64,000 bases of DNA from Tetragonia tetragonoides. Taxonomy: Eukaryota; Streptophyta; Magnoliopsida; Caryophyllales; Aizoaceae. A program made the position numbers and the translations under genes. This document shows, one piece after another, positions 45,317 to 58,900 of this stretch. The stretch spans positions 34,060,501 to 34,124,500 of the forward strand of contig CM076143.1 of assembly GCA_038025085.1 (NCBI GenBank). Reading direction: 5' to 3'. Each line of letters starts with the position of its first letter. The stretch's first letter is position 1. The notes under the pieces are model-generated. The model ran no database searches. It had not been told where the DNA came from and was given only the letters and a program-made list of their open reading frames with translations.

Positions 45317-47658
45317 ATGGAGGGTTTTGCTCATGATATTGAAGATCTGAGTTCTGATGAGGCTTTAGACTCGACGCCTAAAGCTGCTAGTGGGAGCGTT
45401 AAAAGCAAAACAACAAACACGAAGACATTTTTGGGTAAGAATTTCAAACGTTCTAGGAGGCTTAGTTCTGGTGTTTGGGTTAATTATGAGATTCTTAAAC
45501 CTGATATGGATGGAAAATTAACTTGCAAATGCAAAAAATGTGGTAAAGTGTATAATGCGGATAGTAAAATGGGTACTGGAAATCTAATTAGGCATCTTAA
45601 GACTTGCAAAAAGAGGTTTACCAGGGATGTAGGGCAAATGATTTTAGAATCTGGTACTAGTGGTTCTTTGTCTACTAGGTTTCTTAATTTCAACCCTAAT
45701 GTATTTCGTGAAATGTTGGCTGTTGCTGTTGTTGAGCATGATCTTCCATTTCAATTTGTTGAGTATGAGGGAATTAGGAGGTGTTTCAATTATTTGAATC
45801 CTGATTTAAAATTTGTTTCAAGAAACACTTTGAAGGCTGATATTCTTAAGATGTATAAGAACGAGAAAGGAAAATTAATGGATGAGTTGAGCTTAGTTCC
45901 CGGTAGAATAGCACTCACTTCTGATTGTTGGACATCTATAACCACTGATGGATACATTGCTTTGACTGCCCATTATATTGACAAAGCATGGACTTTGCAA
46001 AAGAGAATTTTGAATTTCTGTTTTTTGCCTCCTCCCCATTCGGGTATTGCTTTATGTGAAGAAGTGCATACATTGTTGAGAAGTTGGGGTATTCAAAACA
46101 AAGTGATGTCTATGACTTTAGATAATGCTTCTGCCAATGATGTCTTTGCTGGTTTGCTTAAGAATGAGCTTGATTTGGTGTGTGATGGTGAGTTTTTTCA
46201 TGTGAGATGTTGTGCACATATCCTAAATTTAATTGTGCAAGATGGTTTGAAAGTTATTGATGAGGCTGTTGTGAAAGCTAGAGAGAGTGTCAAGTATTGT
46301 AAGGGTTCCCAATCTAGAAAGCAAAAGTTTTTGGAATGTGTGAAATATGTTAAGCTTGATTATGTGAAGGGACTTAGGCAAGATGTGCCCACTAGGTGGA
46401 ACTCCACTTACATAATGCTTGAGAGTGTGTTGTATTACAAAAAGGCAAATCTTCATTTTCAATTAACTGATAAGAATTATGCTCATTGTCCAACAAATGA
46501 GGAGTGGTTGAAAATTGAGAAACTTGCTAAGTTTTTGAAAGTTTTCTATGAAGTGACCGTTGCATTTTCTGGAAATCAATACACTACTGCCAATCTTTAC
46601 TTTCCTTACGTCTTGAGGGTTAGATTGTTGTTGAAAGAGGAGTTGCTTAGTCGGGACAAGTTTATGTTTAATATGGCTACTAAGATGTTTGAAAAGTTTG
46701 AAAAGTATTGGGATGATTTTAGTATCATAATGGCGGTTGCGGTAATCTTGGATCCTCGTTTTAAGCATCAATTTGTGGAGTGGGGTTTTAAGAAGGTTTA
46801 TGGGGTAGATAATTATGAGAATGAGTGGCTTGAATTTGAGGGCAAATTTGAAGCTTTATATAAAGCTTACAAGGGTGATTCTGATTCATCTCCATTTGAG
46901 TTTCCTGCAATGGCTGCAAATCAGCAAGGTGAAGGCATATTTGATGTTGCTTCCGAATCATTTATGACGGTAAATTATCTAAATTTTTTATGTTTTGTTC
47001 TTTTACAATATTCTTTCACATATGTTATTTGCACTTATCAATTTTATTGTTTCCTCTATTGTCTAAATGTCTTTAGGACTTTGATAGCTATTCTCAATTT
47101 GGGAAAAGTAGTGGGACAATGAAATCTGATTATGAGTTATATAAGGAAGAGCCTCTTATGCCTCGCACAACTAAATTGGACATTCTTCTCTATTGGAGGA
47201 CAAATGAAGTTCGTTATCCTACTCTTTCAAAGATGGCAAGGGATATTTTAGCTATTCCTATATCTACGGTGGCATCCGAATCTGCATTCAGTACCGGTGG
47301 TCGGGTACTTGATCCTTATCGGAGTTCGTTGAAGCCATGTACCGTGGAAGCCGTGATTTGTCTAAGAGATTGGGCTTTTGGACAAGGTATTAAATTGTCT
47401 AATTTTCTATTTTTAATAATCTGTGTAATCTCATTTTGTAAAGAAAAATTCTGTCTTTTTTTAAGTTTTCTTTGATAATCGTATTAATTATATTTTTTTG
47501 TATCTTTGATTGAACCACAATTGGAGGAGATTTGTGGATCCATAATGAAATTAAAGGTGAGCGATGAAGAGAAAGAGAACCCAGTTGAGAGTCCGCCGGA
47601 ATCGGGCTTCGCAGCCGAAACTCCGGAAAGTGCAACCGAATCGACAATGTTCCATTGA
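45317..47658 (+). CDS. hAT transposase with BED zinc finger (spliced)
   Basis: Exon 1 runs 45317-46969; a GT-AG intron (46970-47076) follows, and exon 2 starts at 47077 with DFDSYSQFGKSSG in phase 0. Domains: BED-type C2HC finger near residues 50-100 (CKKCGKVYN ... NLIRHLKTC), hAT core with DCWTSITTDGYIALTAHY (about 200) and HVRCCAHILNLIVQDG (about 295), a DUF4413-type segment (about 450-530, ILDPRFKHQFVEWGF), and the C-terminal dimerisation domain in exon 2 (SESAFSTGGRVLDPYRSSL). A second donor is likely near 47386; the end of the protein is uncertain, with a frame ending TGA at 47656-47658 as the best candidate. No disabling mutation is seen up to there. RICESLEEPER/DAYSLEEPER-like. Confidence 0.85.
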
Positions 47659-48124
47659 TTTAAACTTTAAAGTTCTGAAAACTTGGATTTTTTGGTTCTT
47701 GTAATTTGTAAACTTGTAACTCTGTCATGACTGTCAGGCTAGCTGACTAGGTGCTGCCAAAGTGCTTGTAATTTGTAAACTTGGATTTTTTTGGTCATGA
47801 CAGTGTCACTGTCAGCATGCCTTGAGACTTGAGAGTTTGAGGTGCTTTGAGCACTTGAGGTCTTGAGGAGGTGGCGAGGTGCTGCCAAAGTGCCAACAAG
47901 CATTTTTATGAATCATTTTACAAGTGTGCAAAATAAATCAGGTTACGCAGGTCGTTTTCAGGTCGACCTGATCTGTAACAGATCAGGTTAGGGTCAGATT
48001 TTTTGACCTGTTTATTAAACAGATCAGGTTAGGGTCGAGTTTTCTGACCTGTTTAGTAATCAGGTCAGTGGGGTTCAACCCGAACCCGACCCGACCTGAT
48101 CTGTTTGCCAGCCCTACTTCTACC

Positions 48125-49635
48125 CTCTAAAAAGGAGATCATCTTAGGGTTGATAAAAAAAGAAGGGAGGGACAAGCTACAAAGGCACGTCAGGCCCATT
48201 GGAACAAGTCACACAACAAATGCCCATCACCTCCCTACCACAAAATTGTAGGCCAACAGCTCGGGAACAGGTCGACTAGAACCTCAACCTGCTATGTTCA
48301 AGAAAAAGTTCCCAAACTCTTGAATAATCTAAATATATCCCTGCTACCTTAGAATAAATTCTAGAAATGCACAAAAATTATACCCTACAAATTATCAATA
48401 AGAATTATTGTTTCATATATTTTCTTGCTTCTTATTGTAGATTTGAATTTTTTTGGTTTACAGCACATCTTTCGTCATTATCATTCTAACTTTTTCATTA
48501 TTAATAATTTCTCATATTCTCTCATTAACTAGGAAGAATACAGATACCATCCTGTCCTCAAGTAGTCTATCTAATGTGTACACAAGTCCCGTATCATCAC
48601 CTCCTCCTCCTTTCTCTTTCTTTTTCTTATCGTCTCACCTCAGCTCCCTTCTCTCTCTCAGCACTCATCTTCAGCGCAACACAACAACAATATTTTCACA
48701 AAATTAACCCAATCTCCACAACCTGCACATTAACCCATCAAGAAAATCCTCAAGCAAAGCGGAACATCTTTTCAAATAGCCTTCATATTGGCATGGTGAT
48801 CGATCATTAAACCAATCCATGATATGGATTCAACAAAGTCGAAAGTTCTCTATGGCTTCGGGGAAGTAAATTCGGTAGCTAATTATTTAGCAAATATTGG
48901 TAATACCATTCCACGTTCACTTGTTGGTCTGGACACGGTAGAATATCTATTTGAGTTTTCCTTGCTTTCTTGCCTTTTCAAAAAAAAAAAAACCAACCAA
49001 TCCATGAGGGACACGTGGCAGTTTCTCCATGCTTCATGAGTGGGAATGCCAGGATTTTGTTTTTTCTTTCTTTTCCATATATAGGTAAGAGGCACCCATA
49101 ATTTGGCGATAAAGAGAGGACCCCAAATAACAAGCGAGTGGGTGTGGTTGTGTGGTAAAAGATTCATTCATTCTTCATCAATGTTAAGGGTTTGAATTTC
49201 ACATTAGGCATAAATCAGTATTAAATTCTTGATCAGTTGTGTCATACTTTGAGGTACCTACAAGCTATAAGGCGACACAGAAAAAAGATCACAAATTATT
49301 GGTAATGAGAATCGAACCCACATTTTATATGTGGAAGGTGCAAGTGGTACCACCACTCCCTAGATTTGGTTTAATGTAATAAACGACGACCCTACGTGTT
49401 GAGTTGTCATTGGTTCAATTCGCATCAAGATTAGTGCAGTTGATGACAGTAGTAGTTATAGGACAGCCAGTTTAATTTGTTCTTAAAAAAATACAGAACA
49501 TCAGATGGTGATCCAAGGGTGTTTTTTTTTTTTAAATTATGTTATTGATGGGTTGGTAGAAATGAATTTATAAATCAAAGTTTTCTCTCTCCTGCAAGAA
49601 GCTGATCAAGAAGCTGGATTCCAAGAGTTGACATC
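48125..49635 (+). promoter_or_regulatory. Presumed CSLA upstream region
   Basis: No convincing gene. A CACGTG G-box lies at about 49012-49017 (GGACACGTGGCAG), with CATATATAGG at about 49076-49085, a possible TATA box giving a leader of about 520 nt. A closer alternative is TTTATAAATC at 49567-49576. A CT-rich stretch at 48590-48665 could be part of an older leader. Assignment is by position only. Confidence 0.4.
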
Positions 49636-49950
49636 TTGAGACTTATCATGGTGGTGGTGATCTTCCAGGTTACTGATGGCTATGTCGATATTCTCCTGAA
49701 GTTGCTTTGGGGAGCATTACCCTTAATTGTTCCTTTTGTGCTCAATTTGTTGGTCACTATTTGTTTAGTGATGGCAATTTTGCTAATTCTTGAGATGGTT
49801 TATATGGGTGTTGTTATAGTCTGGGTCAAGCTTTTTGGTAAGAAGCCTGAGAAGATGTATAATTGGGAGCCTATGAAAGAGGATTTGGAGGTTGCTAATT
49901 CTAATTTTCCTATGGTGCTTGTTCAAATTCCCATGTACAATGAAAGAGAG
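49636..49950 (+). CDS. CSLA: CSLA exon 1
   Basis: 105 codons from ATG at 49636 to NERE before GTCAGC. It holds the N-terminal membrane region (about residues 22-65, [20 protein letters not shown]), the basic cytosolic segment and [15 protein letters not shown], which starts the GT-2 fold. Ends in phase 0. Confidence 0.88.
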
Positions 49951-52900
49951 GTCAGCTTTTCCTCCTGTTGTTGTTGACTTGTTGTTGTTGTTGTTGTTAG
50001 TTGTTTAAATTTGTTTCGTGTGTTTTCACTTTATTAAGCCTTTTTCTTTCCTTTCCATTTAATTATGGTGATTCCTTTCACACATGTGATATTATGATTG
50101 GCTAAAAATAATAATTAATAATCATAATATATAATAATAATTTATTTTTTTTAAGTATTTTCAGTTCTGATGCTAGAAATTTAGAATGCATTAGTATAGA
50201 ATTTTATATTTCTAATACTATTGGAGAATTTACTATCTGTTAAACTCGTGATATAGAATACATTGGTACCAGATGTCATACTTTCAAAGTCCCAATACTA
50301 TAGCAAAATTTAGTACTAAGTAAACTTTTGATAGTATAATATATTGGTATCGAATCTAACACTACTGATACTACTATCAATGACACTAGTATCAGTAACT
50401 CTTTTGATATTAGAATACAAATACTATCGATTATAAAATTTTTTGATACTATTAAAGACATTAACAGCCTGTTTGGTTAGCGAAATCTCGCGGCCCAGTA
50501 ACGAAATGAAATAACCCAAACCGTTACAACGTGTTTGTTTGACTGGCTCAAGTATTTGAAACTATTTCCCCCCCCCCCCCCTCGCGGGTTTCAGAATCCA
50601 TTACATCCTTCTCTATCCTTTCAGTTCTACGCTCTACCAGTCTCCCCGTTTCCCAAAGTCCTAGTTATCTTCTCTCTCATCCTTCGCTCTTTTTTTCACT
50701 TTCCCCCTTCTCTCTCCTCCCTCCCTTCTCCTTTTTCTCTCTCCTCGCATCCTTTTTACACCAATAATGGAAGTCTCTGATTTTGAGCTTAAAGGTTCTG
50801 CTTGATGTCGCGGATCTAGGATTTTTCGGGCTGATTTGAGGATCAATTTGATGGTGAGTTGGAATATAAGATCATTGAAGGTTGAGTTTTGATGGTGAGA
50901 AAGGGATTTTGGCGAATTTTTCGGATTCTAGGGCTCCCATATTCGAAAATTGAAGCTTGAGTTTGATAAAGAAGAACCAATTGATGTGTTCCTTAAGCTG
51001 TTTCAGGAGCTTTTGAATGAATAAAAAAAGGAGAGAGAGAAAGATTAATTTCAAATGAGGATATGTGTCCCATTTGTGGAGTTTTTGACAAAAATTCGAG
51101 TTTTGGGCAATTTACAATTTCTTTGAATTATTGAGAATTATTACAAATTTCGGCAATTTATTACCCTATATTATTATAGTACTTTATAATATTTTATAAA
51201 ATATTTTTTTTTGAAATTTATTACAGTTTTGAAGCATTAGTTTTTTTGTTTTTTTTTGCACTTGTTATAATTTTATAAAAAGTTTAAAGGGTTAATAAAT
51301 ATTTTTATTCACATTTTACAAATTTAATATTTTCTGAGGTGTCATTAAAATTTTATAGTTATTTATAATATTTTTTTTTATAAAATATTATCTTAAATAT
51401 TTTGGAGGTAAAATGATTCTATTCCATATTGAACCAAACACTAAATAACAGAATTAAACATGAGTGGTTCCATTCCCATCATGAACCAAACAACTTACAG
51501 AAGTAATGGTTTCTATCTATTGCCATTCTTTCCATCCATCGTAATCAATTCCATTTTATTTCCACTAGTTGAATCAAACAACCCCTAATTAGTATCAATT
51601 GTACTTCTTATACTAGAACAAATTGGTATCGACTTTCATATTTGCGATACTATAGAAAACATTAGTATCTGTTCTACTTCCGATACTAAAACAGATTAGT
51701 ACCCGATAAGAAATTTTCCGATACTAAAGCATCGGCATCAAATCGGTTGAAATTTTGTGATACAAAAGATTGTTTTTAGTATCATAATGCTCTTTTGCTA
51801 CAAAAATTTTCTTGTACTATTTTTTAGTAGTGATATTTCTTCATTGATATTTTGGGGCAAGTTTCTGCTCTTTCGCGGCAAAAAAAAATCAATATTTCTG
51901 TTTTTTTTTTTGGAGCAAGTCTTGTGTGAGACCAACTCACAGAAAAATGGGATTATTATTTAGAAATATAGGTGTCACTAATTACAAGTCATGCCCCCTG
52001 TTCTACTAAAAACTGACCCTCATAATATCAAAAGTTAGGATAAAATCAGTTTAAACATATTTTTATGTTTTTCTCCTAGTGATTGTGATGCAAGTGCTAA
52101 CCCTTTACTACTTGACTAAAAACTAAATATATAATGATCTTTCTACTATTGAACTACAGGTGTATCAACTATCTATTCGCGCCGCGTGTGAGCTTTCATG
52201 GCCATCGGATCGTATTATAATCCAAGTCCTCGATGATTCAACTGACCCTATAATCAAGGTTATTCTAAACTCAACTTTTATTCTCTTGAAGCTTAACATG
52301 AAATTAAATGATCATTAGTTATTCAAAACATAGTGATCCTTGGAAATATCTGAAGTTAGTTTTTTCATCTTTTTAATTTCTTCTTGTTGGACTTTTCTTT
52401 TTACTTAAATATACTTGATTTTGACTTCAACTAGATTAAAAGTTACGCATAAACATAACAATGCTAAACCAAACACAAAAGAACGCAAGATATTAGTGTG
52501 GAAAACCCCTCCTTAGAATTGAGGGTCAGAAAATATGGGCTTAAACTTTAATATACTTGACACTTAGCATACTTGGCTTAACTTGATGGAGTCGGGGACA
52601 ACTCCCGATCACACACACTTCTACCCTTCCTGTGACCTCTTTATATAAGCTAAAACTTGAATCCAACTAGGTCACTTTACCCTAAATTGACTTCTAATAC
52701 AATTAGAAAACTACTAACCATATAAATGCTTTATTTGCTTCACAATATTTTCCATAAAACTAAGACTCCTAAATAAACCAAAATACGTTTCTTAATCAGT
52801 ATTGAGCATAGAGATCTTAGGTCCAACACTTTCCTTATTTAATGAAACAGAATTTGGTAGAAATGGAATGCCAAAGATGGGCATGCAAAGGAATAAACAT

Positions 52901-55900
52901 AAAGTATGAGGTAAGAGAAAATAGAAATGGTTACAAGGCAGGGGCACTCAAGGAAGGAATGAAGCATAACTATGTTCAGGAATGTGATCACGTCGCCATT
53001 TTCGATGCGGATTTTCAACCTGAGCCTGACTTTCTTCTGCGTAGCATACCCTTTCTTGTCCATAATCCACAAATCGCTCTTGTTCAAGCCCGTTGGGAAT
53101 TTGGTAGGTATGATTTACACGAACTACTTATCTAACATGATAATACAAGTCAGTAATATTCTTATAACGACTCAGTAATTTCCCATTCATACATCATTTT
53201 ATATTCTCTTTTAATTTTTCCATCAAGTTGCTACTTGCCTTAGCAAAGCTTGTGTGAAAGTAACTCACAAGAAAATGGTCAAAAAAGACAAAACTAAATT
53301 AATGACCCAAAAATTTGGGGAATCAATCCATCATAAATGGAAGTAGAGTATCTTTACTCGGCCTTTTTCTTGGACTATTTAGTGGCTTGTGGCTATCGTT
53401 GTTATATTTACTTCATTGTTTACTTTCCTTTTTATTTTTTGGTCATATATACTTTATTTGACGCCTTGACATAAAAGAAATTTGACAATTGAGTAAGAGG
53501 TTTTTCTCTTCTACTAAACTGAATTGAAATAAACTTCACTAAATTAAACTAGACTGAACCATTCTAAAATAAAAAGAAAAGAAACCCAGCCTTCAAAACG
53601 TGGGTGATATGTTTTCTTGTTCTTTTTCTATTTCCCCTTTGTTTTTCTCCATATATATTTTAAATTAAGTAGTGTGGTAGATTTTCTTTCTCATTTTGGC
53701 CCCCTCCTTTATGGTTGAGACTTGAGAGGCAATCATGTCCTTGGTTAACTGTGAATGCCCTGTGCAGGGGCGGAACCAAGGAGGGGCTGGCGTAGGTCAT
53801 GGCCTCCCTATGATTCTTAAATGTAATATATAAAGCAGAAGGTATTTGTTTAACATCAAAAGGATGTTGCTCTGGCGGTTGGAGCAAAACTGGAAAGTCA
53901 AGCCTAGCAAAAGGTTATGGGCTCGAGTCTGTTCGCTTTCATTTTCTCCTTTGCGTGATTTTTGTTTTTTCTTCAATATTTCCATCCTTTTTGTTTTTTC
54001 TTAAACTCACGGGTTTTTTAATTCTCTTTCATTATCATTTGTCCTTGAATAAATTTATTAGGAAATTGGAAGTGAATAGCATATAGGTATACAGTTGTGA
54101 TTGAAGATATTATAATGTATTCAAAAAAAAAAAGAAAAATATAATTATCAATACATTAGCCACTCTTATCCTATTCCTCAATTTCGGTCAAACTTTTTGC
54201 TCCGCCCGTTATCAATGCATTTCCGAATAACCCAATAGGATAGTGATTAGGCTTTCTCGCCTTTATTTTTTCTTTGTAAAGAGACGAAATTTATAAGCAA
54301 ATTCCAATACAAGTTTTGGCCCCCCTCATAAAACATTTCTGGTTTCGCCACTGACCCTGGGAATGGTACATGTCCCAGTTTGATAGGGATATTTGCTCCA
54401 TATATGTGAGTCTCGACATCCATTTGCCCCACCCTCTTCCCTGCTTTTCTTATTTTAATTAAATATTAATTTTGTGCCCGTGCATTGCAGATTTGGAGTT
54501 GATTAATTTTGACTATAAAAAGCCCAGTATATCCAAAAGTATATCACATGACACATATTACCTTGAATTACATTGAATTACACCAAGCAAACAAAGTAAA
54601 TTATTAGCACATTTGTCATAAGTGTTAGTACAACAACCTATAGGTTATGAGTTTAAATCTTAACACAATTTTTATATTAATTAAAGAATAACATATGAAA
54701 AATGGCAAAGATCAAGCTAAGGACACATGGCACTCCACTTAGTATAGTGACACATGGCAGAGTAGACCTGTATTTTAGAGATATAAGTGTTACATAACCA
54801 GAGTGAATTACATGGCGATTAAGAAAAAATCGAGACCTCATGGAAGTGTTAATTACTAGTTTTGGAATCCTTGCAATGCAGCAGGTTAGTTTTTCGTTTA
54901 GTTATTATAGTAGGTATTTCAATTAATATTTGAAAGTAAATAATAGGTTGAACTTCATTTGTTCCTAAATTGACAGAAAACATAAAAATTCATTCCAATA
55001 CCTTCACAAAATGCTTATAGAGATGGTGATAAATGGACTTGTCAAAGTGAGAACGCGATTAAGTAGATATTAAGACCTAAATCTATATGTCCCTTATTGA
55101 ACTTATAATTCACTGCGAACACAATGACAGATTGACAGATAATAAATACATGTTTTGTTTGACTCAACTCTAAGTTAATTATTTGATTTTCAAATCCATT
55201 TTTAACACATAGGTAGTCCTCCCATTTTTACTTAATTAGACATTGCTATTGTATTTCGAAGAAAAACAAAATGGAACTTAAATATTATTTATTCATTGTT
55301 ACTTGTTCCTGGATGATCCTCAAATATTTATCTTCATACTCCATAGTTGTTAGTGGTCTGTAAGCGTAGGACTTTCCTTTTTTTGTAATAAGTAAATGGT
55401 TTTTTAAGAAGTATGAGATTCCTTTATCTATTTTGGTGAAAATTTAGCTAAGCCAGAAAATTTTGAATACGGATGCAAAATTCTAAAAATGAATGCCAAA
55501 ATTTAAATATCGGTGCAATAAGGGGAAAACCATAGTATTTATTTATACCAAAAACAAGGAAAATTATACCATTTATATGGAATTTTCAAAAAAAAAAAAA
55601 AAATGGTTGCAATGGATCCCATATTAATGTACATAGATTCGCCCCTGATACTCAAAGTGAGAGTACACATAGCACCCCTCATTACTATATGACACCTTCG
55701 TTGATTGATTTGAATTACTCCATATATTACTACCATGTTATTGTAAGCCCTTGTCTTTTGAATCAGGAATGGTCGATTCAAATCGATCACTTGAAATTTA
55801 CGGATGGATACTTTTTTAGTCAACAAAGGTCACGTAGGTCCTTAACGTTTCACTTTTCAGTCGTGTAGACCATTGACGTTGAAAATTGGTTATGTAGGTC

Positions 55901-58900
55901 ATCAACGTTTTATTTTTGGGTCATGTAAAACATTGGTCACCGGAAGGTGACACTCACACACAAAGTACACTCCATGTGAGAGACGTGATCCAGAATTCCA
56001 AATAATCTTTCTCTCCTAGACTCCTTTTCCCTTTGTTTCTCCATAATTCTCCTCTAGCATCTGCTCCCCATAAGTTCTCCTAGCTACCAACCTTAATATC
56101 TGGTGCATGTCAAAGAAGGATTGGCACAAACTATTGACAGTCCGTACTTGAGGTACGGATGAGAAGTTTTTATGGTTTTTGGTCATTTAATGTATATATG
56201 TCACTATTTTTTGTTTTTGTTTTCTTGTTGGGCAATTCAATTAGAAAAGTTATTTTGATGCGTCTGAAGCACACTGCTAATTTGTATTGGGGTTAAAAAA
56301 ACGGTTCTAGATGCATGTGATTTCTTTCAAAACAATATGAGCAAGTGAAATATATTCAAATTAATGAAGTAAATAAACTCTGTTTTTTTTTTTTTTTTCT
56401 CACCATCAAGTAGCTAGGCATGTCACATGCGTTTATTACAAAACTACATGGAAAGAGAAAGGAAAACAGAAGGGAGGGAGACGTATGAAGGCTTCTCCCC
56501 ACCACCACCCCCACCCCAAATCTTTTCCTGTTATTGGTTTAGCAACAGACTATTAGTAGCAAACAATGTAGAGCAATTGTTTTGAGGAGATTATTAGCAA
56601 ACAATGTAGAGCAATTGTTTTGAGGAGATTATTAGCAAACATGTAGAGCAATTGTTTTGAGGCAACAACTATGAACGCTGAAATTGTAGGGGTTGTTTGC
56701 TAGCTTATGACACTTTTGACTTTTGCGATTAGGTGAACTTGAGCAATGCCTTGAAAAAATTACTAATATTTACAAGCTTTTTTTTGTTCCACTTGCTTAA
56801 GTCGGAGTGTGTACGTCACTCTCTTATTTTCCGATGGTTAGTGGCTTCCTTGACCAAAAATTAGAACGTCGATGGCTTATGTAGCCAATTTTCAACGTTG
56901 ATGGTCTATGCAACCGATAATTGAAACGTTAAGTGCCTACATGACCTTTGTTGCTTTTTTAGTTAATCTATTAAGTGATCAATCTTGCTTATTGATCGAA
57001 AAAATTACAATATTTTTATTATTATATTTGTTATAGTTGATTATATAATCTTTTTCATATGGAGTGTAATAATAATTTGCTACTTCAAAATATATAGTAC
57101 AAGAGTGAATACCACGCGTTTGCAAATCAAGATGTTTTAAAAATAGGTTAAAAATTCTTTCCAATACTCAATTTTTCACATTCATATAAAACTTGTAGGT
57201 ACTTGGCACGTGATAAATATTTTTTGCACCAAAAAAATATTATAATAAATATTTTATTTAGCTTTTTGACGGTAATTAACTTAATACGTGTCATATATCA
57301 ACAAGTGTAATGTGTAAATGTAGAAAATAGTGTATTAGAAATGATAATAATCTTTAAAAATATAACAAAAGAAAAATTCGAAAAATTGGCGATGTTGACA
57401 ATGATAAATTACAGTGAATGCGGATGAATGCTTGATGACAAGAATGCAAGAGATGACGTTGGATTACCATTTCAAAAAGTGGAGCAGGTAGTTGGCTCCT
57501 CCACCCATGCCTTCTTTGGATTCAATGGTAGTTCTTTTTCTATTTTTAAATTTTTTGTAAAGATTTTATTTTCTCTTTGATAATTTTCTTGTACGGATTT
57601 TTTTTTTTTTTTCTTGGGTGGGAGGGGGTGACCAACCCCCTTTTGCTTTATGGTCAGTACAACCTAAGGGGAGGGGGATAATAAGTGCAACAAGCTTTGA
57701 ACCCAGGAGGTGCCTGGGAACAAGTGAAGCCGGTACCATTGCACCAAAGCTTCGCGCTATGTATGGAAATTAATTACTGAAATGTTGGTATTGGTGAATG
57801 AAACAATTACCAACATGAACAAATGAACAGGCACAGCTGGGGTATGGAGGATATCAGCAATTAACGAGGCTGGTGGGTGGAAAGATCGTACCACGGTGGA
57901 GGACATGGATTTGGCTGTGCGAGCCAGCCTCAAAGGTTGGAAGTTTGTTTATCTGGCTGACCTCAAGGTAAATACCACAGTACTACTTCTACTTTGTTTT
58001 TTGGTTTTTGGTTTTTTTTTTCCCTTTTTTAATTTCTTTTACCTTATTTTTTGCATTACAAACTTGCATAAAACAGTTTTTCTGTAACTTTTGGTAAGAC
58101 GTCAATCACTGTTAGTGAATCAAGAGCCACAATTCCTAATAAGTATATTAAGTAATCCCCATAATTCTAAATAGTGACCCACCCAATTTCTTAGTGAGTT
58201 GGTCTCACACAAAACTTGCTCCATTGTGAGATATTGACACATTTTGTAGAAGAAATGCGGCTTATTATGAATAACTATCCTTTTTATAGAAAATCATTTG
58301 TGGTATTGCACTTTGTATAAAAAAAAACTCCATAATTATCCTTTTAATTAATTTAGCTGATGAAAGCTCCACTATTTTATCTTAAAATTGATTTGATTAA
58401 TTGGCAAAGCATGATCCAGGGTTAGCTAATAATTAACTATTAATGATTTAATGTAGTAGCATTTAAAAAAGAAACTTTCATTGGGTGCTTTGAAATTTAT
58501 AAAAATTTTGTAGTGGTATTATTACTTTAATTTTTCCCACTTAGGTATAATCAATCCTGAAAATATATTCGCATGGGTGTTTGAAAATTAGAATAATTAT
58601 AATATATATACTTCTAAAAGTTATGGAACCGTGACCAAAGAAAAGAATTATATACCAACAATCGAAATATAATTTTCAAAACACATTTCAAGCAGGAAAA
58701 AAAAATTGACGCCAAACCCTGAGGATAAATTGAAGGTTACACATGTTTTTGTTTTTTATTACATAATGTATTGTTTTATTTTTCTATTGCTAGGTTAAAA
58801 ATAAACTTCCAAGTACTTTCAAGGCATACCGCTACCAACAGCACAGGTGGTCTTGTGGCCCTGCAAATCTGTTCAGGAAAATGGCATATGAAATCATGAG

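Larger units (their letters stand above)
43833..48116 (+). mobile_element. Autonomous-type hAT transposon
   Basis: Terminal inverted repeats TAGGGCTGGCAAA and TTTGCCAGCCCTA, flanked by a perfect 8-bp target duplication CTTCTACC (43825-43832 and 48117-48124). Length 4284 bp. Both subterminal regions (43855-44100 and 47930-48100) are crowded with GGTCGACCTGAT, GACCCGAA and related motifs, likely transposase sites. The transposase gene lies in the middle. It inserted about 1.5 kb upstream of the CSLA start codon. Confidence 0.92.

Noticed and set aside
48824..49039. 71-codon frame upstream of CSLA
   Set aside because: No recognisable domain, poly-Lys end from an A-run, and no splice or promoter support.
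53741..53763. GTTAACTGTGAATGCCC as a broken CSLA exon 4
   Set aside because: The true exon 4 with matching phases is at 57415-57527; the resemblance is by chance.
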